Position numbers and translations under genes: made by a program. 64,000 nt of DNA from NCBI RefSeq assembly GCF_000308455.1, contig NZ_BAFP01000089.1, positions 1 through 64,000 on the forward strand. The letters run 5' to 3'. The notes beneath the pieces are model-generated. The model searched no databases and was not told the DNA's origin. It saw only the letters and a program-made list of their open reading frames with translations. Of this stretch, positions 1 through 8,238 are shown one piece after another. Within the stretch, counting starts at the first letter, position 1. Each line of letters opens with the position of its first letter. Source of the stretch: Nocardia abscessus NBRC 100374 (GTDB lineage: Bacteria; Actinomycetota; Actinomycetes; Mycobacteriales; Mycobacteriaceae).

Positions 1-1
1 C

Positions 2-121
2 TCCGCCGGCTCCGCCATCGAATTGCACCAGAGCGATGACGATCTCGATCGCACCGCGGCCAATCTGGGCATCACGTTGTCCCGCAACGAATCCGCGGTG
101 GTGGACGACCTGCCGGGCTGA
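2..121 (+). CDS. C-terminal end of an unidentified protein
   Basis: An open frame enters from the left edge and stops at TGA 119-121, giving 39 visible residues. The tail is acidic and ends in VVDDLPG. No domain can be recognised from so short a piece. A strong hairpin 22 nt after the stop supports this being a real gene end. The function is unknown. Confidence 0.5.
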   Translation, partial: SAGSAIELHQSDDDLDRTAANLGITLSRNESAVVDDLPG

Positions 122-142
122 TCGGACTGCCGCGCAGTGATC

Positions 143-189
143 AGCGCGCCGCGCACGCAAATGTCGCGATAATCCGTGCGCGGCGCGCT
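143..189 (+). terminator. Strong hairpin terminator after the first gene
   Basis: A perfect 15-bp inverted repeat (143-157 with 175-189, 17-nt loop) lies just after the stop at 121. It has no U-tract, as is usual for actinobacterial terminators. From here to 525 I see no convincing gene; the stretch probably holds the promoter of the SRPBCC gene. Confidence 0.7.
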
Positions 190-525
190 CTGCCGGTTCC
201 ACAGACCGGACACCGCCGACCCGTTTCCGCCACGGCAGAACTCACTGGTAGAGGTTTGCGGCGCGGTTTCCTATCCGGCGGTCTCGATCAGCGAGCCATC
301 CGCGTTTACACCGGCCGACCTGGTGTTCGACTCGGGTCGCTCGCGGGAGCATCGACGTTTGGCGGGCTCGCCCGCGGGTAGCCGCTCCGAGACCGCAGAG
401 GAATGCGCGGCGGAAATGGCTCCGCTTCCCCTGCGTCGTACGGCTCGTGCCCTCGGACGGCAGGGAACGGCACTTCTCATGCGCGTCAGGGTGCGATGCG
501 GACCAGGAGAGCGAGAGGAGGCCAC

Positions 526-1047
526 GTGCACTACATCGATGACACCAAACACCTACTGAGCGATCTCGTAGGGCGCGTACTCGAGTCGGCGAGCAGCTAC
601 TCGAGCAGTCAAACCTTGACCATCGCACGCCCACGCGCCGAGGTCGAGCGATTCTGGCGCGATCCGGAGAACCTGTCCGAGGTCCTGGGCGATGTCGCCG
701 AGGTCCGTTCGAGCGGGCCGTCGAGCTACGAGTGGACGTTCCCCTCGGGCGCCGACGGACGCACGACCTGGACGACCACGCTGCGTGAGGAGGACGGGCA
801 TTTCCGGTTCGTCGGCTCGACGGACGACGACACCTCTTCCGCGCCGGGCCTGGAACTCGAACTCGGCTTCGCGGACGCGCCGCGCGACCTCGGTACCGAA
901 GTGACGATGCGGGCGCGGACTCCGCTACCGGACCTGCTGACCGGCGCGGCGACCTTCACCGCCCTCTACCGGGCCCGAGCCCGGCTGCAGACCGGCGAGA
1001 TACCCACCCTGGCCAACAACCCGAGCGCTCGCTCTTCCGCTCGGTGA
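526..1047 (+). CDS. SRPBCC (START-like) family protein
   Basis: 173 residues. A longer in-frame start exists at ATG 403, but GTG 526 is preceded by a clear GAGAGGAG ribosome site, and the protein then begins with HYIDDTKH. The pattern TLTIARPRAEVERFWRDPE is the first strand and helix of a START/SRPBCC fold, in which the N-terminal strand leads into a helix that packs over a hydrophobic cavity. Such proteins bind lipids or polyketides or act as cyclases, but no catalytic residues can be assigned. The alcohol dehydrogenase starts 13 bases downstream, so the two are probably co-transcribed. The role is unknown; a stress-related lipid or membrane function would fit relatives in other actinomycetes. 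Confidence 0.75.
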   Translation: MHYIDDTKHLLSDLVGRVLESASSYSSSQTLTIARPRAEVERFWRDPENLSEVLGDVAEVRSSGPSSYEWTFPSGADGRTTWTTTLREEDGHFRFVGSTDDDTSSAPGLELELGFADAPRDLGTEVTMRARTPLPDLLTGAATFTALYRARARLQTGEIPTLANNPSARSSAR

Positions 1048-1059
1048 ACAGGAGGAGAC

Positions 1060-2229
1060 ATGCACGCGCTCTGCTGGAACGGCGTCGACGACCTCGCCGT
1101 GGAGACCGTCCCCGACCCGATCCTGGTCAATCCGCACGATGTCATCGTGCAGGTCCGCCTGACCACGACCTGCGGGTCCGACCTGCATTTCATCGACGGT
1201 TATCTGCCGGGAATGCGGGAAGGCGACGTCTTCGGACACGAGTTCATGGGTGAGGTGGTCGAAATCGGAGCCGAGGTCACCTCGACCAAGGTGGGCGACC
1301 GCGTCGTCGTCCCGTCTTTCATCGGGTGCGCATCGTGTTGGTACTGCGACCGCGAACTGTATTCCCTCTGCGACACCACCAATCCGAACAGCGCGCTGCA
1401 ACAACCTCTTTTCGGCTACCCGACCGGTGGCATCTACGGCTACACCCACCCATTCGGCGGCTATCAGGGCTCGCACGCGCAATATATTCGCGTCCCCTTC
1501 GGCGACGTCAACTGCTTTCGGATACCGGAAGGCATCACCGACGAACAGGCCCTGTTCGTCTCCGATGCCGTCCCGACCGGGCTGATGGGCGCCGAATTCT
1601 GCGACATCCACCCCGGTGACACCGTCGCGGTGTGGGGCAGCGGCGGCGTCGGATTGATGGCGGGGCATTCCGCCCGGCTTCTCGGCGCCGACCGTGTCAT
1701 CGTCATCGACCGTTATCCCGAGCGATTGGCCATGGCAAACGAGCGGTTCGGCGCCGAGACGATCGACTACACCGCCGTCGACAGCGTCCAGGAGGCCCTG
1801 CGTGAGAGCACCGGCGGCCGCGGCCCGGATGCCTGCATCGACGCTGTCGGAATGGAAGGGCATGGCACCGGACTGCAGCAGCTCTACGATCGCGCCAAAC
1901 AGCTGCTCCGGCTCGAATCCGACCGAGCGACACCGCTGCGGGAAGCAATCCTCGCGTGCCGGAAAGGCGGCGTCGTCGCAGTGCTCGGCATCTACGGGTT
2001 GACCGACAAGTTCCCCATGGGCGTCGTGACCAACAAAGGACTCACTATTCGCACCGCCCAGCAATATGGCCAGCGGTACGTGCCCCGGATGTTCGATTAC
2101 ATCCAGCAAGGCGACCTCGACCCCTCGTACCTGATCACCCACGACATGCCGCTCGAGGACGCGGTGTACGGCTACGACATCTTCAAGAACAAAGAAGAAG
2201 GCTGCATCCGCTCGGTCTTCCGGCCCTGA
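1060..2229 (+). CDS. Zinc-dependent alcohol dehydrogenase, formaldehyde dehydrogenase-like
   Basis: 389 residues, the usual length for the glutathione-independent formaldehyde dehydrogenase branch of the MDR family. The catalytic zinc site is visible as TTCGSDLHFIDGYLPG and GHEFMGEVVEIG. A structural zinc lobe contains CASCWYCDRELYSLC. The NAD-binding Rossmann motif is VWGSGGVGLMAG. The start is ATG 1060 behind AGGAGG. It follows the SRPBCC gene in one transcript. It is likely a cytoplasmic NAD-dependent oxidation of an aldehyde or alcohol. The true substrate cannot be read from sequence; paralogues of this branch are often misnamed formaldehyde dehydrogenase. Confidence 0.88.
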   Translation: MHALCWNGVDDLAVETVPDPILVNPHDVIVQVRLTTTCGSDLHFIDGYLPGMREGDVFGHEFMGEVVEIGAEVTSTKVGDRVVVPSFIGCASCWYCDRELYSLCDTTNPNSALQQPLFGYPTGGIYGYTHPFGGYQGSHAQYIRVPFGDVNCFRIPEGITDEQALFVSDAVPTGLMGAEFCDIHPGDTVAVWGSGGVGLMAGHSARLLGADRVIVIDRYPERLAMANERFGAETIDYTAVDSVQEALRESTGGRGPDACIDAVGMEGHGTGLQQLYDRAKQLLRLESDRATPLREAILACRKGGVVAVLGIYGLTDKFPMGVVTNKGLTIRTAQQYGQRYVPRMFDYIQQGDLDPSYLITHDMPLEDAVYGYDIFKNKEEGCIRSVFRP

Positions 2230-2274
2230 TGCCGGATTCCGCCGAGATGGCCCGCAATCGGTGGACGGGCCGCT

Positions 2275-3231
2275 TCACCCGGTCGTCGACCGGTAGGGTG
2301 GCGCGACGGATGCGCTGCTCGGCCCGGGTCCGGTAGACGATGGTGAACGGATTGAATGCGCTCTCGCGATCACCTTGCGCAACCCGTAGCCGTTGATGAT
2401 GGGTATCCCGTAGCGGTGTTCGAACTCGGTTCGCAGTTCGGTCCCGGCCGGCGCCGCGCAGCATATGGCGAAGCGCACCGACGAAGTATCCGCCCGTATC
2501 CGGCGGGGCAGCTCGGACAGCGCCGCGTACAGGCTCGGGACCGCCGAATAGTAGGTGGGCCGGATTCGCTCGATCCGGTCCAAGAACGACTGCGCGCTGA
2601 CGGGGCCTGCCACGGTGGCGCAACCCCCGGCGGCCAACGGTGACAGGGCGCCCACCAAGATGCCGCACAATTGCCGCATCGGCAGGGTGGACAAGCTGTG
2701 ATCGGCATCGGTGAGCGCGAATACTTTGATCGCCAGCCCGCACATGGCCTCGAGGTTCCGGTGGTCGAGCATCGCCGAATCGCCGCCGCCGTAGGTGATC
2801 AGCGCCGGCGCTTCCCCGCTGGGCCGCACCGCTTCGATGATGTCTTGTTCCGCCTCGCCGGTCGCCGCGGTGGGCATGAGCACCCGGACCGTCGCGGCGG
2901 TCGCCGCAGGGCCCGCGGCGGCGATGAGGACCTCGGCATCAGCGTCGGCTATCTGATGGCTCGCTTCCGTGGGGGGCGCCGTCGGGTCGATGAGTGCGGG
3001 TGTGGCGCCCAGACGCCAGGTCGCGAACAGCGATACCACCAGGTCGACGGAGCCGGGCAGCATGATCGCGACGACGTCGCCGGTCGCGACACCCGCGCCG
3101 TTCAAAGACGCCGCGACGCGTCGCACAGCGGCCAGAAACCCACTGTTGTCCAGTTCGGTGCTGTCGTCGGCGAGGGCGGGTGCATTCGGGGCCGCTGCGG
3201 CGCGACGGTCCGGGAGAATCGAAAGCGTCAT
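2275..3231 (-). pseudogene. Decayed acyl-CoA synthetase / AMP ligase
   Basis: An ANL-family N-terminal domain is recognisable (residues 1-90, then MLDHRNLEAMCGLA, LSTLPMRQLCGILVGAL and IPIINGYGL), but two parts are missing. The ATP-binding P-loop, normally TSGTTGxPK before the DHRNL motif, is reduced to LITYGGGDSAMLDHRNL. After GYGL the frame shifts into an unrelated tail and stops at 318 residues, where the family has about 500. The entire C-terminal domain with the catalytic lysine is absent. An adjacent frame still reads SAFNPF, which looks like the sequence that should follow. It is probably a pseudogene that lost its C-terminus to a frameshift and deletion. Confidence 0.75.
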
Positions 3232-3401
3232 GCGATGTCCTCAACGACAGCGTAGGGAGCAACGGCGTAGGGCTTCGACGACAACGTTAGGAATCGCGGC
3301 GCGCCTCGGCACCGTCGTGCCGCGCTCAAATTCGTCGCGTGCTTTGTCGCCGGAAGACAATATCGTCCTCGCGGTCACGGCGAAGTCACTACGATCAGGT
3401 G

Positions 3402-4685
3402 GTGACGAGTTCTCGTCGCAACGGTGATATCGAGGTCGACCGTTGTGTCGCGACGATCGCCGCCCGCATGAACGAGCGGGTGACGCAGATCAGCGCGACC
3501 GTCCGCCGCGCACTCGAGGACGAGGTACCGGAGCTGCCCGCGGATGTCCACACCGTCGAACTGCTCGGCGCCAGCGTGCAAGGCAATATCGACACCTTGC
3601 TGCACGCGCTGCGCCACGATTTCCCGGCGACGCGCCTTTACCTGCCTTCGGCGGCCACCGAGTACGCGAGACGCTTGGCACAGCGCGGCGTCCCGCTCAA
3701 TGTCCTGGTTCGCGCATATCACCTCGGCCAGCGGCGAGTAACCGAACTGGCTTTCGCCGAACTGCAGGCGACAGAAGTCGTGCCGGTGGACCCCTTTCTC
3801 GTCGGTCAGGTGATAACCACCAGACTGTTCCATTATCTGGACCGAATCATCCAGCAGGTCGTCACCGTCTACGAAGGCGAACGCGAGCAATGGCTGGAAA
3901 CCCGCAACAGTGTCCGCGCGCTCCGTGTGCGCGAATTACTGGCGGGCAGGACCGTCGATATCGATGGCACTACCGAGCTGATCCGCTATCCACTGCGTTG
4001 GCACCACCTGGCGCTCATCGTCTGGTACCCCGATACCGGTGCCGACGATGACGAACTGGCCCAGCTGCAACAGTTCGTCCGTGCGGCGGCCGAGACCGCG
4101 GGAGCCGGCGCGAGCCCGCTGTTCGTCGCCGACGATCAGCTGAGCGGCTGGGCTTGGCTGCCGTACCGATCGGCGCACCCCGACGCCGTCGCCGACGTCC
4201 GTGGTTTCGCTGCCGCGCAACGGAGCGCCCCGCGGGTCGCGATCGGCACGATGGCTCCCGGGGTGTCCGGGTTTCGCCGGTCGCACCGCTCGGCCCAAGA
4301 CGCCCGCTCGGTCGCACTGGCGCTGGGAGACGCCGAACAGCGCGTCATCGCGGCCGAAGATTCCGGATTGGCGGTGGCGGCCCTGCTCGGCAGGAGCATG
4401 CCGGAAGTCCGGGAATGGGTTGGCGAGGTGCTCGGCGCCCTGGCCACCGACAACGACAACGACGCACGGCTTCGCGAGACGCTTCAGGTATTCCTGCGAA
4501 CCGGATCGAGTTACAAAGCAGCCGCCGCGGAACTCGATCTCCACGCCAACTCCGTCAAGTACCGCGTCGGGCGAGCGGTCTCGCGACGCGGCAGGCTCAT
4601 CGCCGAAGACCGACTCGACGTCGAACTGGCCCTGCTCATCTGTCATTGGTACGGAGCATCGGTCCTGCGCCCGGAAACGGCGTGA
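3402..4685 (+). CDS. PucR/CdaR-type transcriptional regulator
   Basis: About 427 residues from GTG 3402; earlier ATG 3339 and later ATG 3468 are alternatives. The N-terminal half is an all-helical sensor-like region found in actinobacterial PucR regulators (LGASVQGNIDTLLHAL, YHLGQRRVTELAFAELQ). The middle is a GGDEF-like fold. The C-terminus carries the PucR helix-turn-helix, TLQVFLRTGSSYKAAAAELD followed by LHANSVKYRVGRA. It is divergent from the decayed AMP ligase and 75 bases ahead of phoU. A short inverted repeat (TTGTC/GACAA, 3347-3359) in its promoter may be an autoregulatory site. The inducer is unknown. Confidence 0.85.
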   Translation: MTSSRRNGDIEVDRCVATIAARMNERVTQISATVRRALEDEVPELPADVHTVELLGASVQGNIDTLLHALRHDFPATRLYLPSAATEYARRLAQRGVPLNVLVRAYHLGQRRVTELAFAELQATEVVPVDPFLVGQVITTRLFHYLDRIIQQVVTVYEGEREQWLETRNSVRALRVRELLAGRTVDIDGTTELIRYPLRWHHLALIVWYPDTGADDDELAQLQQFVRAAAETAGAGASPLFVADDQLSGWAWLPYRSAHPDAVADVRGFAAAQRSAPRVAIGTMAPGVSGFRRSHRSAQDARSVALALGDAEQRVIAAEDSGLAVAALLGRSMPEVREWVGEVLGALATDNDNDARLRETLQVFLRTGSSYKAAAAELDLHANSVKYRVGRAVSRRGRLIAEDRLDVELALLICHWYGASVLRPETA

Positions 4686-4760
4686 TCAGCTCTTGCCGAA
4701 ACGCGGCTCGGTGCCAGCATCGAGCGCCCGGGGCTTGACGCGCTGGTGGAGGATGGGAAG

Positions 4761-5408
4761 ATGCGGACTCGCTTCCACGAGAACCTCGATCAACTCGCTG
4801 ATCGGTTACAAGCGATGTGCCTGCGTAACCGCGACGCCATCGCCACCGCCACGAACGCTCTGCTAGGCGCCGATCTGGAGTTGTCCGAACGGGCGATCGA
4901 TACCTGCCACGAGATCGACGCGATGCGCGAGGACTGTGAGCACACGGCGGTGAGCCTGCTGGCCTTGGAGGCGCCCGTCGCCGGAGAGCTGCGGCGGGTG
5001 GTCACCGCGATCCAGCTCGTGGGCGATCTGGTCCGCATGGCCGCGCTGGCAGAGCACATCGCCAACGTCGCGCGCCGCCGCCATCCGGAGCACGCGGTGC
5101 CGGAAACGGTGCGCCCGATCGTGGCCGGCATGGGTGCGTCCGCCACCGACATGGCCACCAGCGCCGCCGAGGTGCTGGTCTCGGGCGACCCCCACGATGC
5201 CGCCCAGCTCGACGGCCAGGACGACACCATGGACCACCTGCATCAACAACTCCTGGCGGCGATACTCGCCGACGACTGGACCGGCGGAACCGCCGCCGCG
5301 GTCGACCTCACCCTGCTCGGTCGCTACTACGAGCGATTCGCCGACCACGCCGTCGAAGTCGGCCGACGCACCGTCTTCATGGCAACCGGTCACTCTCCCG
5401 ACCACTGA
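4761..5408 (+). CDS. phoU: PhoU-family phosphate signalling protein
   Basis: 215 residues, the expected length, made of two PhoU three-helix repeats (about residues 10-95 and 115-205). Family motifs include VAGELRRVVTAIQLVGDLVRM in repeat one and LLGRYYERFADHAVEVGRR in repeat two, which carries the conserved ERFADH metal-binding signature. ATG 4761 is chosen over GTG 4746 because GGAGG lies eight bases before it. In the family it damps PhoR/PstSCAB phosphate signalling. No pst or phoR genes are adjacent, so this may be a paralogue. Confidence 0.9.
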   Translation: MRTRFHENLDQLADRLQAMCLRNRDAIATATNALLGADLELSERAIDTCHEIDAMREDCEHTAVSLLALEAPVAGELRRVVTAIQLVGDLVRMAALAEHIANVARRRHPEHAVPETVRPIVAGMGASATDMATSAAEVLVSGDPHDAAQLDGQDDTMDHLHQQLLAAILADDWTGGTAAAVDLTLLGRYYERFADHAVEVGRRTVFMATGHSPDH

Positions 5409-5500
5409 GCATCGGTCGGCCCGGCCGTGCATGCGGGTGGATCACGGAATACCACCGCGGTACCGACGACCGGGGTGGCCGATCGCCGGTACCTGTCGCG

Positions 5501-6256
5501 TCAGGCGGGTGACACGACGGCCCGGCCGAAATGCCTGGCGTAGAACCGGGCCGAGGCTTCGGTCTCGAACCAAGGCACCTCGTGATGCCCGCCCGGATTG
5601 GCGTGCAGCGTCTTCTCCTTCGAGGCGAAGGCGTCGAACAACGCCAGACCGGACCGGCGGTCGATTTCCCCGTCGTCCCACGGAAGCAGGAACGTGACCG
5701 GGATGGTGATCCGTCTCGCCGCCTCGGTCAGGGCCTCCGACACCGGGACTCCACCGAAGACCGCGGCGGTGATCCGGGAATCGATCGCCGCCAACGGCAG
5801 CCCGATCGCGCTGCCCAACGTCATGCCGCCATAGCCGATCGGCGCTTCGCCGATCTCGGGCAGTGCCTGCAGTGCGTCCAGGGTCGCCTGCCATTCCGGC
5901 ACGGCACGCTCGGCCAGCGAGGCGTTGTAGTCGGCGACGATCGGGCCGATCGGCTCCCCCGCCGCTCGCGCCCGCAGGAGGGCGGCGACCCACTGTTGGT
6001 CTTTCTCATTTCGCGGCCGGTCGCCGTGCCCGGGCGCATCGATGGCGGCCACGGTGAAACCGCAGGTGTTCACGTAGTGCTGGGCACGGGCCACGAGCCC
6101 CGGCGCTTTCTTGTGCAAGCCGCCACCGTGACCCAGCAGGATCAGGGGCGCACCGTCGGAGCCGGATGCGGGTGACCACAGCACGCCGGTGATCGCATCC
6201 AGAGTGAAGTCGCGTTCGATGACATCGTCGAACGACGTCTCTGCGGTGAAGTGCAT
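5501..6256 (-). CDS. Alpha/beta hydrolase with threonine at the nucleophile position
   Basis: 251 residues, dienelactone hydrolase/acetyl-xylan esterase-like. The oxyanion-hole motif is LLGHGGGLHKK and a lid-like AIDAPGHGDRP follows. The nucleophile elbow reads GYGGMTLGSAIGLP; relatives have GxSxG here, so the serine is replaced by threonine. The acid (LPWDDGE) and histidine (GGHHEVPW) regions are present. It may be catalytically inactive, slow, or use threonine. It is transcribed alone, divergent from the ABC exporter genes. The substrate is unknown. Confidence 0.8.
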   Translation of the reverse strand: MHFTAETSFDDVIERDFTLDAITGVLWSPASGSDGAPLILLGHGGGLHKKAPGLVARAQHYVNTCGFTVAAIDAPGHGDRPRNEKDQQWVAALLRARAAGEPIGPIVADYNASLAERAVPEWQATLDALQALPEIGEAPIGYGGMTLGSAIGLPLAAIDSRITAAVFGGVPVSEALTEAARRITIPVTFLLPWDDGEIDRRSGLALFDAFASKEKTLHANPGGHHEVPWFETEASARFYARHFGRAVVSPA

Positions 6257-6490
6257 TGGTGTTGCCTTTCGGGAATGCCTCGTCCAGGCGCTCCCGGCGA
6301 CACCTACGTCAATCGCCCGACCGTGAACACGAAGGGAGCACCCACATGGATACAGCGTTCATGGGTCTCACCTCCTCGCGTGATGTCACGGTTCCCCGCA
6401 CGCTATCAGCCCGAACATCGTCCCGCCCACCCATTTCCCCGCCGCCGTCGATGTTCCCGGCTCCACGTCCGAGTGAGGAGGTAGAACACC

Positions 6491-6547
6491 GTGTCAGTGG
6501 TCGTGACAGGGGCGTGACAGGTGGATGTCAGGGCGGGTGCCGATGGT
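6491..6547 (+). promoter_or_regulatory. BTAD/SARP-type heptad repeats and -10 of the ABC exporter operon
   Basis: Direct heptads of the form GTGNCAG start at 6491 (GTGTCAG), 6503 (GTGACAG), 6514 (GTGACAG) and 6525 (ATGTCAG). The last three are exactly 11 bp apart. Ten bases after the last heptad is GATGGT (6542-6547), a plausible -10 element of the xAxxxT type. The transcript would then begin close to the ATG at 6554, implying a leaderless mRNA. The same heptad occurs before the P450 gene on the other side of the BTAD regulator. Confidence 0.7.
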
Positions 6548-6553
6548 GGTCGC

Positions 6554-7492
6554 ATGAGAAATTCAGCGATCGCGGTTTCCGGGCTGCGGAAGGCATACGG
6601 GGACAGGATCGTGCTCGACGGCATCGATCTGGAAGTTCGCGCGGGCACGGTCTTTTCCCTGCTCGGCCCGAATGGGGCGGGTAAGACGACGACGGTGAAC
6701 GTGCTGACCACGTTGGCGAAGGCAGACGGCGGGTCGGTACACGTGGCCGGCCATGACGTCGAGACCGAGGCCAAGGCGGTGCGTGCGGCGATCGGGGTCA
6801 CCGGTCAGTTCGCGGCGGTGGACGAACTGCTGACGGGGCAGGAGAACCTGCAGCTGATGGTGGATCTGAACGGGGTACCGTCCAGCGACGGCAAGCGGAC
6901 CGTCGCAGAGCTGCTGGAACGCTTCGATCTGCTGGAGGCGGCGCAGAAGCCCGCGTCGACCTACTCCGGCGGTATGCGCCGGAAGCTCGACCTGGCGATG
7001 ACGCTCGTCGGCAACCCGCGGATCATCTTCCTGGATGAGCCGACGACGGGACTGGACCCGCGCAGCCGGCGCACGATGTGGACGATCATCCGCGATCTGG
7101 TGGCCGACGGGGTGACCATCTTCCTCACCACCCAGTACCTCGAGGAAGCCGATCAGCTCGCCGATCGGATCGCGGTACTCCACCAGGGCCGCCTGGTCGC
7201 TCAGGGCACCCCCGACGACCTCAAACGCCAGGTCCCCGGGACGCACGTCCGGCTCCGCTTCACCACCGTCTCCCAGCTCGGCGCGGCTGCGCGTCTGTTC
7301 ACCGATGCCACCCAGGACGACGAAGCACTGACCCTGAAGGTGCCCAGCGATGGCGGGACGAAATCGCTTCGCGCGCTACTGGACAGGCTCGACGAGTACT
7401 CACTCGGCGCCGAAGAGTTCTCCGTGCACACACCCGACCTCGATGACGTTTTCCTCGCCCTGACGGGCCACACCACGGAGGCTGCGAAATGA
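6554..7492 (+). CDS. Daunorubicin-resistance-type ABC transporter, ATP-binding subunit
   Basis: 312 residues, cytoplasmic. The Walker A motif is GPNGAGKTTT, the signature is YSGGMRRKLDLAMTL, and Walker B is IIFLDEPTTGLD followed by TTQYLEEADQLADRIAVL. This combination and the C-terminal DUF4162-like tail mark the DrrA family. GTG 6521 is a possible earlier start but lies inside the heptad repeats, so ATG 6554 is preferred. The permease gene overlaps by four bases (ATGA). It probably energises export of a hydrophobic compound, perhaps the product of the neighbouring P450. Confidence 0.92.
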   Translation: MRNSAIAVSGLRKAYGDRIVLDGIDLEVRAGTVFSLLGPNGAGKTTTVNVLTTLAKADGGSVHVAGHDVETEAKAVRAAIGVTGQFAAVDELLTGQENLQLMVDLNGVPSSDGKRTVAELLERFDLLEAAQKPASTYSGGMRRKLDLAMTLVGNPRIIFLDEPTTGLDPRSRRTMWTIIRDLVADGVTIFLTTQYLEEADQLADRIAVLHQGRLVAQGTPDDLKRQVPGTHVRLRFTTVSQLGAAARLFTDATQDDEALTLKVPSDGGTKSLRALLDRLDEYSLGAEEFSVHTPDLDDVFLALTGHTTEAAK

Positions 7493-8238
7493 GCACCGAA
7501 TCCCATTCGATGGTGATGTTGCGCCGCAACTTCAAGCACATCGCCCGGAACCCGACCTCGGTGTTCAACGCGGTCCTCATGCCGATCATCGTCATGCTGA
7601 TGTTCGTGTACATGTTCGGCGACGCTTTCGACGTCGGGGGCGACTACATCGACTACGCGACACCGGGACTGATCCTGCTGGCCGTCTGTTACGGGCTGGG
7701 GGCCACAGCGACATCGGTGAACTCCGACATGACGACGGGCATCATCAACCGGTTCAAGGTCATGGACGTCTCCCGTGGTGCGGTGTTGACCGGTCATGTC
7801 ATCGCCACCGTACTGACCAATCTGGTCGCCATCGCGGCCCTCATCGGGGTGGCCTTCCTGCTGGGATTCAGCCCGGCGGCGAGCTTGCTCGATTGGCTCG
7901 GCGTGGCAGGCATCGTCGTGCTGCTCGGTTTCGCGACCGCCTGGCTCACGGTCGCCTTGGGATTGGCGGCGAAGTCTCCGGAAACGGCGGGTCTGGCGTC
8001 GGTGCCGCTGGTCATGCTGCCGTTCTTCAGCAGCGCGATCGTACCGGCGGAGAAGATGGGGCCGGGCCTGCGGCAGTTCGCGCAGTACCAGCCCTTCACG
8101 CCGATCATCGAAACCATACGCGGATTGCTCAACGGCGCACCGTCCTCCGGCGACGCGATCGCCGCCGTCGCCTGGTGCGCCGGGATCGCTCTCGTCGGGT
8201 ACCTGTGGGCGGGTGCCACCTTCAAGAAGCGAGCGTGA
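7489..8238 (+). CDS. ABC-2 type transporter permease, DrrB family
   Basis: 249 residues with about six membrane segments. A cytoplasmic N-terminus (RRNFKHIARNPTSVFNAVLMP) leads into the first helix, and the ABC-2 family signature is near FFSSAIVPAEKMGPGLRQFAQ (split here as FFSSAIVPAEKM then PFTPIIETIRGLL). The start overlaps the stop of the ATPase gene (ATGA), so the two are translationally coupled. The 3' end overlaps the convergent BTAD regulator gene by 17 bases. It forms the membrane half of the exporter. Confidence 0.92.
   Translation: MSTESHSMVMLRRNFKHIARNPTSVFNAVLMPIIVMLMFVYMFGDAFDVGGDYIDYATPGLILLAVCYGLGATATSVNSDMTTGIINRFKVMDVSRGAVLTGHVIATVLTNLVAIAALIGVAFLLGFSPAASLLDWLGVAGIVVLLGFATAWLTVALGLAAKSPETAGLASVPLVMLPFFSSAIVPAEKMGPGLRQFAQYQPFTPIIETIRGLLNGAPSSGDAIAAVAWCAGIALVGYLWAGATFKKRA

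Noticed and set aside
925..2142. 405-codon open frame antisense to the alcohol dehydrogenase gene
   Set aside because: The dehydrogenase is certain; the antisense frame is a GC-skew artefact.
6345..6684. ATG 6345 behind GAAGGGAG opens a frame into the ABC transporter gene
   Set aside because: The start signal is good, but the protein is compositionally odd, runs out of frame through the exporter ATPase and crosses the heptad repeats. It may be the relic of a gene start.
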